The notes below the pieces were generated by a model. That model had not been told where the DNA came from. It was given only the letters and a program-made list of their open reading frames with translations, and did no database searches. Below, one piece after another: positions 31,307 through 42,009 of a DNA stretch of 64,000 bases. Each line of letters begins with the position of its first letter. The first letter of the stretch is position 1. The stretch lies in NCBI GenBank assembly GCA_009731375.1, contig BJOX01000237.1:126682-190681 (forward strand), read 5' to 3'. The translations under genes and the position numbers were made by a program. Source of the stretch: Paulinella micropora (lineage: Eukaryota > Cercozoa > Imbricatea > Euglyphida).

Positions 31307-34239
31307 TTAAATTTTAAGAGCTGGTGCGAAGCCGTGTGGAATACTATCATTTTCGTTGATAAACTCACGACCGCACCATCTTGATTTATTAAATACTTTT
31401 ACTACATTCTTTTGGTGTTGTATGCTAAAATGCTCAATATGTTGTTGTTTGCTGTTTCTGCTACTATGTATTTTCTTCATTATAAAGTCCCTGGTATTAG
31501 TTAAACTTTCGCCCTTATCGATTAATTCATAAGCGGTTGGATTTAATTTTTTCAAATCCAAACCTTTTCCTCTAAAGTGGAAATGAGTTTTCCCTTTTTC
31601 TTCACCTTTCTTTACATACTCTAACATATATAATTTTGGTGCTACCCATATTCCCCTTATTATTTTAAAATCTGTTCCAAGGTCATCATCCATTCCACCG
31701 ATTGATTTGTCTCTAAATCTCTTTATCAGTTCAATGTTTCTTACATGGCTTTGAATGCTGTCTGTATCCGTATAATAATAGTCTCTGTCGGGGTCGTTGT
31801 CTGGGTTGGCTTTAGTCATATACTTATACATAATTCGTCTGCTGTATGCTAGTATAAATGCCCCGCAGTGAGTGGGCTTTGTAAATTTTTCTTCTTTCAA
31901 TTTATCATCTCTTGGAATACCTGAAATTAACCATAACTCACCATTAGCCTCTTCAAACTTTTCAATATCAGTTATTACATGTTTAGCCCAGAATTTCCAA
32001 TACCCGTGATTTTTTGTTATGAATTTGCTTACAGAATTAATCGGTCTTTCAATTGTCTTTCCGTATAAAGCATTCATAAATAGTTTAGCCAATAAATATT
32101 GTGGTGTTCCTTTCTTTGAGTTTTGTTTCCGTTTGAATAACTATAATATGTAATCTTTGAATACTGGTTCCGCCGTCTCTGTGTAATATCCGCGATTGAT
32201 TTTAACTTGGTAGCCAAGTTCAATCATATCTTCAATATCTACAGAAGTAAGCCATTGGTCTTTCATATCTCTTAACTCCCACTTTAAGCATCCTTTACTA
32301 TCTCGGAAAGGCACACGTGGGTGTAATAGATTTTTTGGAGATATGTAATCAACATTATATATTCCTAGTTTCCCTTTCATTTCTCCTTCGCATTTCTTAA
32401 TTTCGCCCGTCATATATTCTTCAAGCATCGCCGTTGGATAAAGGCTCACGACATCTGCATCAATAAGAAAATCTTTCACCTCATCAAAATCAATTTCGCC
32501 GTTTATGTATTTTTGATATTGCTCGGATATAAATCTCCTCTTGCTTGGATAAGTCCTAGCCCCATATATTGCTTTTCTAAAATCCGCTTCTTGTTCTAAC
32601 TTTGGAAGTTGAATTATGTATTGTTTATCTATTTTCTTTCTCCAAAGATTAAAGGTTAATGAAGACATAGACGTGAATTCAGAAAGATTTCTTTTATGTT
32701 CGTCAAATATTGGTTTATTTAGTGTTTCATATAATTCTTTCACCCCCATAACATCCTTCTCTAAATACACTAAACATTCTTTTTCATTTCCTCATCCATC
32801 TCTTCCCATCGTTTTGCTTTATCGTGGTCAAAATCTCCTTTCAAAACATTACAACCTAAACTTTCAAGGTTCTTTTTAAGGCTTCCTTCTGTGTGCTTAG
32901 AAATGTCCAGATTTTCATATTTTTATATTCCATCGAAATAATTGCACCATTATTCATCAATGGGGTGTCTTTTATTTTTCTTTTAATAAATTCTTTTTGA
33001 AGGAAGTAATGGTCAAATTTGCTCCCGTTGAAAGCATTAACATAAAATGTTGCTTCTGGTTTTCTTTTCGCTAATTCTTCCGCATATTGAAAGATTATGT
33101 CAATGAATTTTGAAATACAAGCATCGCCAGCGGCATATTTAAAACCGATATCCGCAATCGTATAACCTGCTATATACTGGGTATGGATTTCAACCGCATT
33201 TCTATATGTTTCTAAATCATAATGAAAAATCTCATCTTCATTATTATATTCATTTCTTTGAAGGTTGTCAATAAACTTTCAACTTGGTCTTTCTTTTTTC
33301 TTAAATTAGCCCTCGCATATGTAATTCTTTTATTATTACATCTGTGACTATTAAAATAAGTTTTAAAACAATCTTTACATCTCTTTTTGTTCCTTTTTAT
33401 AAAACTCATATAATGGCCTTTAAGTAGATAACAAAGGATATCTGCACTAATTAAAGGGTCTTCAAAATTTTTAAATGTCTGTTTGCTTGTCGCATCAGTC
33501 AATTCAAAATACCTACCTTCAATACAATATTTTTTTAAGATTTCATGTCCTATTGAAAGTGGTATATATGAATTATGTTCAAGGTTGAATTCTTGTCTAA
33601 TATCATTACATACTTTTTTATTAAGTTTTTATTTACCTTTCACTGGTAAATTTAATATATCCTTAAAAACATAGAAGAAACAATTATTATCCTTACTCCT
33701 TGGATTAATATGAATTCCTTCATCTGTTTTATGTTTCTTATCACTTCCTGATGGATTAGAACCGCCTCCGTCTTCCTGAATAAATTCAATCCTCATAAAT
33801 TGAATAAAGCGGTCGTATCATTACCACTGGCTTCTAAATTTTCCTCATTGTATTGATAAATGGAATCAAATAAATCTTCAATATCCTTTATCCTTACTGC
33901 GGTGAAAGTTTTCCATCTATAAAACTTTTCGTCATCAATATCAGTAATATAAGCAAACTTAACATGAATACTCGCATTCTCTGTCATACATCTACTTCTA
34001 ACATCTCTTACCGCTCTCATTATTGTATATCTATCTCATCCATATCATAGAAGTTGATATCAAATTTTTTTAAAGCGGTATGTGAGTGAATTTAAGGCTC
34101 TATTTCGCACTGGTCTTAGCTCAATAAGTTTTACCTCTCCCTTCTTCGCTTCCAGTGTCTTAGTTTCCCTTAAGTTCGCCCTTATCTTTGCCAGTTCTAC
34201 ATTTTCCTTCGTTGGTCTGGGTGGTAAATGAGGTAGCAT
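31307..34239 (-). CDS. Protein-primed family B DNA polymerase (several breaks)
   Basis: About 970 residues from ATG 34239 (MLPHLPPRPTKENVELAK). Exonuclease motifs: Exo I YDLET (33207-33221) and Exo II NAFNGSKFDHYFL near 33020. A CKDCFKTYFNSHRC zinc-like motif lies before Exo I. Polymerase motifs: A, DADVVSLYPTAM near 32440; B, KLFMNALYGK near 32065; C, YYTDTDS near 31770. These are the protein-primed PolB signatures that replicate linear, TIR-ended genomes using a terminal protein. The frame is broken by indels at A/T runs (about 32790, 32930, 33240, 33800, 34070), by TAA 33629-33631 and by TAG 32141-32143. The N-terminal 300 residues have no recognised motif and may include the priming protein. 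Confidence 0.87.
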
Positions 34240-34335
34240 ACTTTTTTAATATCAATGCGGATATAAAAATTATAAAATAATAATAAATTATCTGTTATAT
34301 TCATATATAATAATATCTTATTTTTAAATAGAAAT
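34240..34335. other. AT-rich intergenic
   Basis: About 95 bp of A/T. It probably holds the polymerase promoter, but no motif stands out. Confidence 0.5.
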
Positions 34336-34557
34336 TTATTTCAATGCCTCCTGCATTCTTTTCAACTTAAGTAATGCTTGCTTCACTTCATCTCTTTTTT
34401 TCTTTCTTCTTTCCGCTATTATTGCTTTATTTTGGTTGTAATACTCCATTGACTTCTGCCTATGTCTTTCTGGGTCTTTTTGTATAAATTCCCTCGCCTT
34501 TCTCCGTAAGGCTTCCTTTTTCTCTTCTGGTGTTTTGTATATCGGTTTTCTACCCAT
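34336..34557 (-). CDS. Small basic helical protein
   Basis: 73 residues (MGRKPIYKTPEEKKEALRRK...KLKRMQEALK), almost entirely helical and Lys/Arg/Glu-rich, with a YYNQNKAIIAERRKKKRDE core. Similar short proteins with KTPEEKKEAxRxxxREY-type repeats occur in large DNA viruses and are presumed DNA-binding. Upstream of and in the same direction as the polymerase gene. Confidence 0.6.
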   Translation of the reverse strand: MGRKPIYKTPEEKKEALRRKAREFIQKDPERHRQKSMEYYNQNKAIIAERRKKKRDEVKQALLKLKRMQEALK

Positions 34558-34603
34558 GGTATATAATAGTAAAAAAATAATCTTTAATATAAAATAATAA
34601 TTA

Positions 34604-34865
34604 TTAATGGATAGTAATTTCTACTCCATAATGTTTGCCTAATCCTCCTCCATAGATTAAATATTTAACTTGTTTTCTTCCTTTAAACTTTAAAGCCTCT
34701 GCTAGTCGCTTATTAATATAACCAAGTTGTTTTCCACTTCCTGTTTCAACCTTTATCGCATTTTTATCAAATTTATTTTCTGGTTCGTCGTATGGTTTTA
34801 AGATAAGAAATATTATCTTGTCTCCCATTAAATGAAACACCCACAACTCTTGTCGTCGTTGTCAT
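34604..34865 (-). CDS. HIRAN-domain protein (one frameshift)
   Basis: About 86 residues. The core EPENKFDKNAIKVETGSGKQ then LGYINKRLAEAL fits the HIRAN pattern (REPxNxxDxNAIxV...xGYIxxxxA) found at the N-terminus of HLTF/Rad5 helicases, where it grips 3'-OH DNA ends, and as stand-alone proteins in phages and viruses. I place the start at ATG 34865 (MTTTTRVVGVSFNGRQDN), which lies one base out of frame; an extra A in AAAA near 34800 explains it. The upstream hairpin module abuts this start. It may protect or recognise replicating viral ends. Confidence 0.75.
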
Positions 34866-34868
34866 ATT

Positions 34869-35381
34869 CTAGAAACTTTTAGAAAAAGTTTCACAAAAAC
34901 CTTTTTGCTCAAAGATTTTCAGAATCTTTGTATATGTACATAAATAATATTTGTTTAAAATAAAATTAATTATTTGTTTTTTATTTTCGTAATATCTTTC
35001 TATGTCATCGTTTCTATATGCTATACGAATTACTTTATGACTGCCTATCATAACCTCTTCTTTCTCTGCGAAAAAGTCTCTATGAAACTCTGTTTTTTCG
35101 TGTGTGTATTTGCCGTATATTCCTATCGTCTTTCCACAGACACACATATATTTTTCTTTAATATTTTGTTTTCTCCATTCTGACTTCTTTTGCTTCGCTA
35201 ATTGTTTGTAGTCAGTATTTTTATTATCTTCTTCGTATTTTGATAATACTTCCTTTTCGTAAAACTCCCTTGCTTGCTTTTCTGCTTCTTCCTTTGACCT
35301 CTTTTTTCCAATGTAAATTATTTTCCTTTTTTGTTCGCCATTTTCTCTCCACCTTATAACGATTTCATTTTTTGAATACAT
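34869..35381 (-). CDS. Unknown protein with a zinc-like C-x-C...H...H motif
   Basis: Up to 170 residues (MYSKNEIVIRWRENGEQKRK). A Lys/Glu helix is followed by YMCVCGKTIGIYGKYTHEKT then EFH, a C-x-C...H...H arrangement like single viral zinc fingers. Next comes VMIGSHKVIRIAYRNDDIER. The last 25 or so codons lie over the hairpin module, so the true stop may be earlier and lost by an indel. It is the gene nearest the right TIR. Function is unknown; DNA binding is plausible. Confidence 0.55.
   Translation of the reverse strand: MYSKNEIVIRWRENGEQKRKIIYIGKKRSKEEAEKQAREFYEKEVLSKYEEDNKNTDYKQLAKQKKSEWRKQNIKEKYMCVCGKTIGIYGKYTHEKTEFHRDFFAEKEEVMIGSHKVIRIAYRNDDIERYYENKKQIINFILNKYYLCTYTKILKIFEQKGFCETFSKSF
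34872..34930. promoter_or_regulatory. Double-hairpin module upstream of HIRAN gene
   Basis: GAAACTTTT/AAAAGTTTC (34872-34892) and CAAAGATT/AATCTTTG (34910-34930), the same stems as at 16589-16647 before the integrase. Confidence 0.65.
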
Positions 35382-35476
35382 ATTCAGCCTTTTGAAAATT
35401 TTCTGATTGTTCTCTCAGTCATTCTATATTATGACACTTGTAATTCTTTAAATGATAAATAAAAATATGTCATATA

Positions 35477-35614
35477 TTTTCTCGTAGTGTGCTAGAGAAA
35501 GCTATTTGTCTGTTTTTGTTTCTTTGTATTTATAATCAATAGGAGCCGTTGCAACAACCTAGAAGAGGCGAGAATTTGCAAAAATTCTTGCCGAGTTCTA
35601 GGTTATCAACTACT
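35477..35614 (-). repeat. Right terminal inverted repeat
   Basis: 138 bp complementary to 13863-14012, ending GGTTATCAACTACT. It is followed by the right target duplication TGGGCC. Confidence 0.93.
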
Positions 35615-35620
35615 TGGGCC

Positions 35621-35808
35621 TTGGCAGCGCTTAACTCTGGAGCACTGCAAGCAAAGAAAGAGGAGACCATCGCCGACCGGGAGGCGACTGTCGTAAAGAG
35701 GGTTGGTATCATTCCAGTAATTGACACAATAAAAGGGAAGCTAAGCACTCGCACTGAGACCCTTTGGCTCAGTTTGAACGCATTGCACCTGTCCTCGCTT
35801 CTGATTAG
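35621..35808 (+). pseudogene. 3' piece of the ORF split by the viral insertion
   Basis: It continues the frame of 13809-13862: LAALNSGALQAKKEETIADR and on to LNALHLSSLLI, ending at AG/GTGAGT, a perfect splice-donor sequence that also contains the frame's stop TGA (35810-35812). The composition suggests a helical protein. Function is unknown. Confidence 0.55.
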
Positions 35809-35812
35809 GTGA

Positions 35813-38266
35813 GTCACCGGCGTCAGAGCAAAGAGGCAAGCAAGAGGCACATCAGACACTATCAACAGTAACTGGCCTGCGTCAAAAAGGAAAACAGACA
35901 CTGCCGAAAGCACTCAATGTGTTTCAGCACTCTAAGAGGCACAGACAAAAATAGAGGAAAAGAAGTCAGTGCAAAAGGACAGTATGATGGGAGAACCCCA
36001 TTCAAAACCTTTCAAAGGGAAATAGTTTTGGCCTTAAGTGCAAAAGGACTTAAGTGGCACAGTCGGGCACTCCAGATCCCACGTGACAAGAACATATTAG
36101 GAGTTCATGAGAGTAGTGTGAGTGCGTTGCATAGCAAAGGAAAGAAAGTCCCCAATTACATGTGAAGGTGGGGAGAGAGAGCAGCTGGAAAGCAATCAGC
36201 AAGAGAGAGAGAGTAAAGATAGGGTTGAGAGAGGAGGAAGAGGAAGCAGAGTTAGACTCAGAGTCAGGGTCAGACAAGGAAAACCGTACCTCTTATTTTA
36301 GGGAGACAGAAAAGCAATCTACTTTAGGGGGAGATAGTGGTAAGAGGGAGCAAAAGAGAGAAGAAGAGCAGGTGGAGGAGAGGGGGAGAGTGAGTAGTCA
36401 GCTTTCACCTACTTATTCCACACCAGCAACGATAACAATCAAGACGAAGAGCAAGGAGCAAGTAGAGGACAAAGAGAAGAGCAAAAGAATGATAGTAGCA
36501 TAATGAGGAGAGTTTGAAGCATGAGATGAAAAGGCAGAGAGAGGAAGCTTTTTCGTTTGTGTTTGATAAGCTAGTAGGTAAAGCAAAGAGGAGTGTGGCA
36601 GATTTGGTGAGAGACCTCACCAGACTTTGGTCAGAACTTGCACATTGTGTGGGCAAGACTAACCAAAAGGTTTGGTAAGGTGAGTGAGGAGGATGTGTAA
36701 GATAAGATAAATGCGATGAATGCATGGACGTTTGATGAGGGGTGTGATTATGCTCCGCAGTTTGATGCGTTTGTTGCGTTCGACGAAGAGCTAAAGGGTA
36801 GGCCATAAAACACCCCACAGAACAATGGAAACAATAATCACCAATGCCTTACAAAACCCTGAGTATGCGTCAGAGGGGGTGAGGAAGGATTGGGGAGGAT
36901 GGATGAGCACGCTGAAGATGAATAAGAAGCAGCATGTATGGTCTTTTGAGGAATGGTGGGAGGAGTTGGAAATAGACCGAAATGTCTGGTCTTTTGAGGA
37001 ATGGTTGGAGATAGACCGAAATAAAGAAAGAGAGAAGAAGATGAAGAAAGAAAAAGGACACGCAGGGAAAGATGCCAACAAAAGAGAGGAAGGGCAGAGA
37101 GGTTTGTGTTTTTGGTTTCAAAGAGAGTAGATGCAAGTGGGGGATGAGTGTCGTTTTGCTCATACAGAGGGGTCAGTCACTATGCGTAGTGTGCCTGGGG
37201 TGTGCTACATGTTTGAACAGTCAGGCAGCTGTGATAGATCTAACAGTAGGTTTAAACACACCACCACTAATAAGAAAGGGGGAGGGAAAGGAACAGGAAC
37301 GAGAAAGAAGACGTGGAAGAAAGGAGAGAAATGTTTCAACTGTAACATGGAGGGGCATGTGTTCTCCGCATGTGAGAAGGAGTGCAGGATGTGTGGGGGT
37401 GAGCATAGACTGCATGAATGTGAAGAGATGAAGAAGGCGAGAGAAGAGCCAGGTGAGAAGGAAGAACCGAGAGAGAAAGAAAAGAGAGGAAAAGTGGAAC
37501 ATGGAAAGTTAGGTAGGGGGAGTGAGTCAGACACTTCTGACACAGATGAGGAAGGTGAGAAGGTGAAAGTATTAAAAAGGATGACGAGATTTTTGACAGG
37601 GCGAGACAGAGCAGGCATAGAAGGCCCACATGGACAAAGTGCAGGTAGTACAAGAGAGATTAATCTATCGTCTATGTGAGGGGCGAGTATCAGGTGATCA
37701 GCAATGTTTTGTGTGCACTGATGGCATGGAGAGTGAGAATGTGTTGTTGCGAGAGGCAGCTTATGGTCTGTTGAGAGGGCGATTTTGCGGGCTGCATACA
37801 GATCAGGAAAGATAGAGAGAGAAGGAAGCCTCAGGGGTGGGGGAGCAAAACGAAGATAGCCCACTCAAACCGTTAGTTGAAAAGAAGAAGATAGAGAAGG
37901 AGAAGCGCTCAAAGCGCAGAACTAAGAAGAAGAAAGGAAAGGCAGGGAACGCAAAGAACAAGTTGGGCCCAGTCGAGGGGCAGATCTATTTTCCGAAGTC
38001 GGAGGATCTGAGGCGCGGGGGAAAGGACACCGACGATCAAGGGGAAGGCCGTGGGGAGTACAGCGATCAAGACAGTGACTCGGACCCGGAGCAACGATGG
38101 ATGGGGCGCGCGGCGCGGAAGTGGTTTCATGACCCTGGCGGCGGACTACGGCATCGAAAAGTGGGCGGCTGGGAACCGGGAAGCTAAGGGACTCTGCGGC
38201 TTCAAGGGATCAAGGGAGCGGGGGAGCGCGCGGGGGGCGGCACAATTTCAACGACTGTGACGTTTA
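35813..38266 (+). pseudogene. Decayed gag-like region with CCCH and CCHC zinc motifs
   Basis: A series of + strand frames interrupted by stops and shifts: an acidic segment (36162-36503), helical sequence with EEAFSFVFDKLVGKAKRS near 36540, a repeated WSFEEWxEexxIDRN unit (36940-37020), two CCCH-like fingers (LCFWFQ-CRFAH near 37107-37163; GVCYMFEQSGSCDRSNSRFKH near 37198), and two knuckles, CFNCNMEGHVFSAC (37333-37374) and CRMCGGEHRLHEC near 37386. Zinc knuckles plus charged tails are typical of retroelement Gag nucleocapsids. The remnant and the direct repeats flank the viral insertion. No polymerase is left. Confidence 0.6.
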
Positions 38267-38451
38267 CTTTACTAAGTCATACTAAGTTAAGTTCAGTGGC
38301 CCCGTGAACGGGATACAAAGTTAGTATAGAGTTAGTGCATATAGTTGTCAGTACGGCTCCGAAAATTTCTGAATAGGGCTACACATATTTACCATCATAT
38401 ATGCGAGGTTAGTAGCATAAGGTAGATGGGGCCGTTATTCCTAAATAGGGG

Positions 38452-38626
38452 TAGCAATGGACAATTTTATTAATAATAGTATTTAGTCATACCGACCCAC
38501 CCCAAGGACAAATACCTATTTTACCTATATCACTCTAAGTGTAACGGTGAATTCAAAGGGGGTTGGGGCACTTAGTGACGTGTCAGTAATTATTCAAATC
38601 TCTCAGTAAAGTAAAGTACGAACCCT
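38452..38626 (+). repeat. Direct repeat, right copy (candidate LTR end)
   Basis: Counterpart of 13640-13816 with about nine differences. It has ACG where the left copy has the ATG at 13809. Confidence 0.7.
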
Positions 38627-41398
38627 TTTCTAGTGCCTAGGACATCTCAGCAAAGACGCAGCCCGACGCATGAGGAGAATAAAGAGCAAAACAAACACCA
38701 GCACAAGTGCAACACTACACAATACACAAGCGGTCTCATCCTATAGACACACAAACTTACAAGTTAATATCAGCGAAAATTTGCTAGTTCTGTCCAGAAA
38801 CAACATGCAGTAGTATCAGAAATCCCATCAGCTGCTGAATCGTCCCAGGTCTCTGGCGATACTGAGGCTGTCCGGATACATGAACAAAGCATATCAGACA
38901 ATCAAAGTCAAACATGGTCCAAATACATCAACGTACCAGTTAAATGTACAAAAAACATTGCAGGACCTAACTTCGCTTCAAACGCCGAACACAAAATGTA
39001 CGACAAAACATTAACAATTACCAAACTTGATGTAAAGGCACGCAGTTACTATCCACTTGCTTAACCTTAAGCCAAGCACAAAGCAATAGATAAAGTCGAA
39101 AGTTAATTACGTACTGAATACAGCAACTTATGATAAGTGTAAATAACTTCAACATCACCGCATGTAACCCAACAGGTAAAAGAAAATCAATGACGCCATG
39201 CATATGTATGCAAATCAACAATCATATGAAATAAAGGTTGAATATATGCTCACACACATAAAAAAACGCTACCAATCCACGGTAAAATAGAATACTGGCA
39301 AAAAGCACTGCCCTGAGGTCCGACTAAATTGAACCAGAGTGCTCACCATTGGACAATTAATTAGACCCTTCCTCCTCAGTTATGTCCGTATTGCTATGTT
39401 TATACGTTAGCAGTAATCGTTACGGTCACGTAGTAGTAGTATTATTAGTTATTAATACAGTCAATTAGAGTATCTTTTCTGGTACTGGTGACACCAGCTT
39501 TTTACCGTGCTCATTACCCTTATTACCCACATCAGGCAGTTTCATGTGTCAATTTTGTAGAGGTGCATCTTTTGTGTGACGTCGGCAGTTGGACTGGCGG
39601 GAATTATTCAGTATTGTTAAATTTCTGTTTCGTGGAAGTCGGGCGGCAAGCCGGTAGGAGGGGGACGCACCGAGTGCCGGTTTATCTTCAGAGTCAAGAA
39701 GCAGTTACGAAGATTTTTCCCATTGAGTTATGAGCCTTGGAGTGTCACTGCGTTAACGGATCGCAGCAGAAGACCTTCGTGCAAGGGGTGTGGGGTCTAC
39801 CTGAAGTGACCCCTTTAAGGAAGTGACGCGCGCATTGCGAATTGCCTGTGCCGCAGCTGATCACTGTGGCCACTGCTCACGCTCTACTCTGCTGGTGTGC
39901 AGCTGGAGGGCAAGAGATGATGTGGGTGGTATTGGTGGCACCAATGCCAATATGCCCTGTATGGATACCTTTTATTTTATGACTTAGTACCTGCATCAAC
40001 TGTTTTGTTTGTTTGGCGGGCTTTTGTCTGTATTGATTGAAAAACCTATTAAAGGACGTGTGGAGGGTGCCGGCCCATCCGGTATACAATGGCATTACTC
40101 TATGTTCCGGTCTGTCGGTTTACCTTGGCTTGGAGAGTACGGAGTCCCTTCTACGTTAGGTATTCCTCATTCTACAAGTCGTTAGACAGTTATTATATTA
40201 TTCAATATTTGGTCTCGGTAACATTGGAGTCGCTAATAAAAACACAGTTTACGGGGTAGGAAATTTTTCTCGTTCCTCGGAAATTTTTGGGTCTTTTATG
40301 ACTTGAGAAAATCGGCAGATTCGAAGTTTGCGACATGGTTTATTGGGATGGAACTTGATCGTTGTTGATGGTTTTTGGTTGTTCGTGGATGAATCTATGC
40401 ATGGGGCATGCATTTCTTGGATTGTCTTTGGGTTCTTGTGTGTTTTGTCGGATGAGCAAGGGTTGCTGTGTTTGACACACACACATCATGTGGCGGGAAG
40501 TCACTTTAGGCCTGTGAACTCGGAATTTAACAAGGAATATGGTTGCATTTACATGCATATATATGGAGTGGATACGTGCAAGGCATTCATTACTTGTTTG
40601 TGAGCTTTTTAGGCGATGAGCAGGGGTTGCCGCACTTGCATGTCAAACGAATACAACACATATGACACGTTACTCACCAAAAGGGATGGGAAACCTTAGG
40701 CAAACTGTTGGTTACATGTTTGCTGTGCATTATATTGTTATGGTAACGTGTTGGCATGATGAGTGGTGGAGTGACATCACAGGAGTGAAACGACAAGGTG
40801 AGTGGGACTCACAGAGTGTCATGGGGAGCATGGGCGACATGAAGGAGGAATGAAATTAGGGGGCAACATGTCACAAAGGGAAATAAAGGATGGATTGGAA
40901 GGCTTGGGGGGCTCAATAATGATATGGCACGGCATATGGATGGGTTTGGAAGGAGGACAAGGGGGAGGATGGCTGATCAGGGGTGGCAAATCGATCTGGG
41001 GGATGGCTGGGATGGGTTGGTTTATGCCCACAGTCAAACGAGAGGGGAGGATTGGAAGTGGCGGGAACCACAAAGGGAACATAGAGGAAACTAATGGTGG
41101 AAATGGAATGGAGAAATTCACATGGGGAGGGACAAGGGAAGACAAAAACGAGAAGGACAACATGGCGCACAAAATCCAAGTGGAAATTGACGCTTTTACG
41201 GGTGATAACCTCGAAGGTGACGAAAGCAAAAATGGTAGCCTTTTTCAAAGGGTTTTGCGGGCTTTTTACCAAAAATGGATTACTGCCTATATCGGCCATA
41301 TCAGTACCCTTCAAGTTCTTATTTTTCTTTTTCGCACTAAGTGCGTAGAGTGGGAGGCTTAGAAGGAGTGTGGGATGGGGGAATAAGAGGAACAGGAG
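38627..41398. other. No supported gene
   Basis: 2.8 kb of mixed composition. Open frames at 39488-39733, 40328-40603 and 40802-41362 are short, lack recognisable domains and have unusual composition. The 40802 frame is Gly/Met/Trp-rich and may be a decayed piece of the same charged ORF family as 41.4-43.3 kb. TTCTACGTTAG occurs at 40149. Confidence 0.5.
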
Positions 41399-41404
41399 CT
41401 AGAT

Positions 41405-42002
41405 GATACAGGGTATTATATCTACGTTAGATATGGAAAAGGGGTCAAGTCCGAAAAGGAAATATCTGACGAGGAGAAGGAGGACAGTGGAGAAACGAGT
41501 GAGGAGACGGAGGAACAGGAGGATGGTGGGTATGGAAAGACGCTGGCATCTTGGGCTAGTAGACACGAAAGACATTACTTTCTGATGCAGAAGTGGGTTC
41601 GCATGGGGTCTCCTTACTTTACGGAATCGGACCTCCAAAAGGCAGAAAAGGAGTATGTGGGAGCAATGGTGGCTTGGGAGGATTTCCAAAGAAAGGAGGA
41701 ATGGAAGAAAATGGAAAGGGAAGACAGGAAAGAGGAGAGGAGACGGAAAAGAAGGAGAGTGGGGGACCAACAACAAGCACAACACACAACACTTGTCACT
41801 TCTACGTTAGGACACACGTCAGAGGATGAGCAAACGGGAACTAAGGTTGGAGCAGACGGAGGGGGACCAGCAGTGGGGACGGATTAGGGGGATGGAATAT
41901 AAGGTGGATGAGGAGGCACAGAAGTTCATAGAGGAGATGGGTGAAGAGTGGAGTGAGCGGGTGGAGGCAATTTTGCACACGGAACGGATAACGGGGGGAT
42001 AA
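41405..42002 (+). pseudogene. Charged ORFs upstream of retroelement A
   Basis: One frame (41405-41887) encodes an acidic then Arg/Lys-rich helical stretch with MGSPYFTESDLQKAEKEYVG and EDFQRKEEWKKMERED. A second, too short to notice at first (ATG 41826 to TAA 42000-42002, 58 residues), has YKVDEEAQKFIEEMGEEWSE. The style matches the 42010 ORF, so they are probably shifted pieces of one ORF. Function is unknown. Confidence 0.4.
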
Positions 42003-42009
42003 AAGGTGG

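Larger units (their letters stand above)
13863..35614. mobile_element. Integrated Polinton / polinton-like virus, 21.75 kb
   Basis: Bounded by terminal inverted repeats starting AGTAGTTGATAACC and a near-perfect 6-bp target duplication. Gene content from left to right: coiled-coil protein, intron-bearing gene, integrase, DUF5754-like protein, tail fibre with S74 domain, membrane protein, packaging ATPase, basic core protein, adenain-like protease, penton, major capsid, a large structural protein, ExoX-C-like protein, protein-primed DNA polymerase, basic protein, HIRAN protein and a zinc-motif protein. Integrase plus protein-primed PolB plus protease, ATPase and two jelly-roll capsid genes is the Polinton/Maverick set, and capsid genes imply a virion. 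The base composition is clearly more AT-rich than the host kinase exons. Several genes have frameshifts and some have nonsense codons, so this copy is either decaying or poorly sequenced. Confidence 0.93.

Noticed and set aside
28333-32143. TAG reassigned to an amino acid in the virus
   Set aside because: Only three cases, while another gene appears to use TAG as a stop and one TAA nonsense also exists. Decay is simpler; kept only as a question in the findings.
13863-35614. Virophage of the Mavirus type as the best label
   Set aside because: Gene content overlaps, but the S74 fibre, capsid and penton sequence style and length fit Polinton/polinton-like viruses better. A capsid phylogeny would decide.
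39488-40603. Open frames between 38.6 and 41.4 kb as genes
   Set aside because: Short, without domains, composition near background, and no splice-consistent extension.
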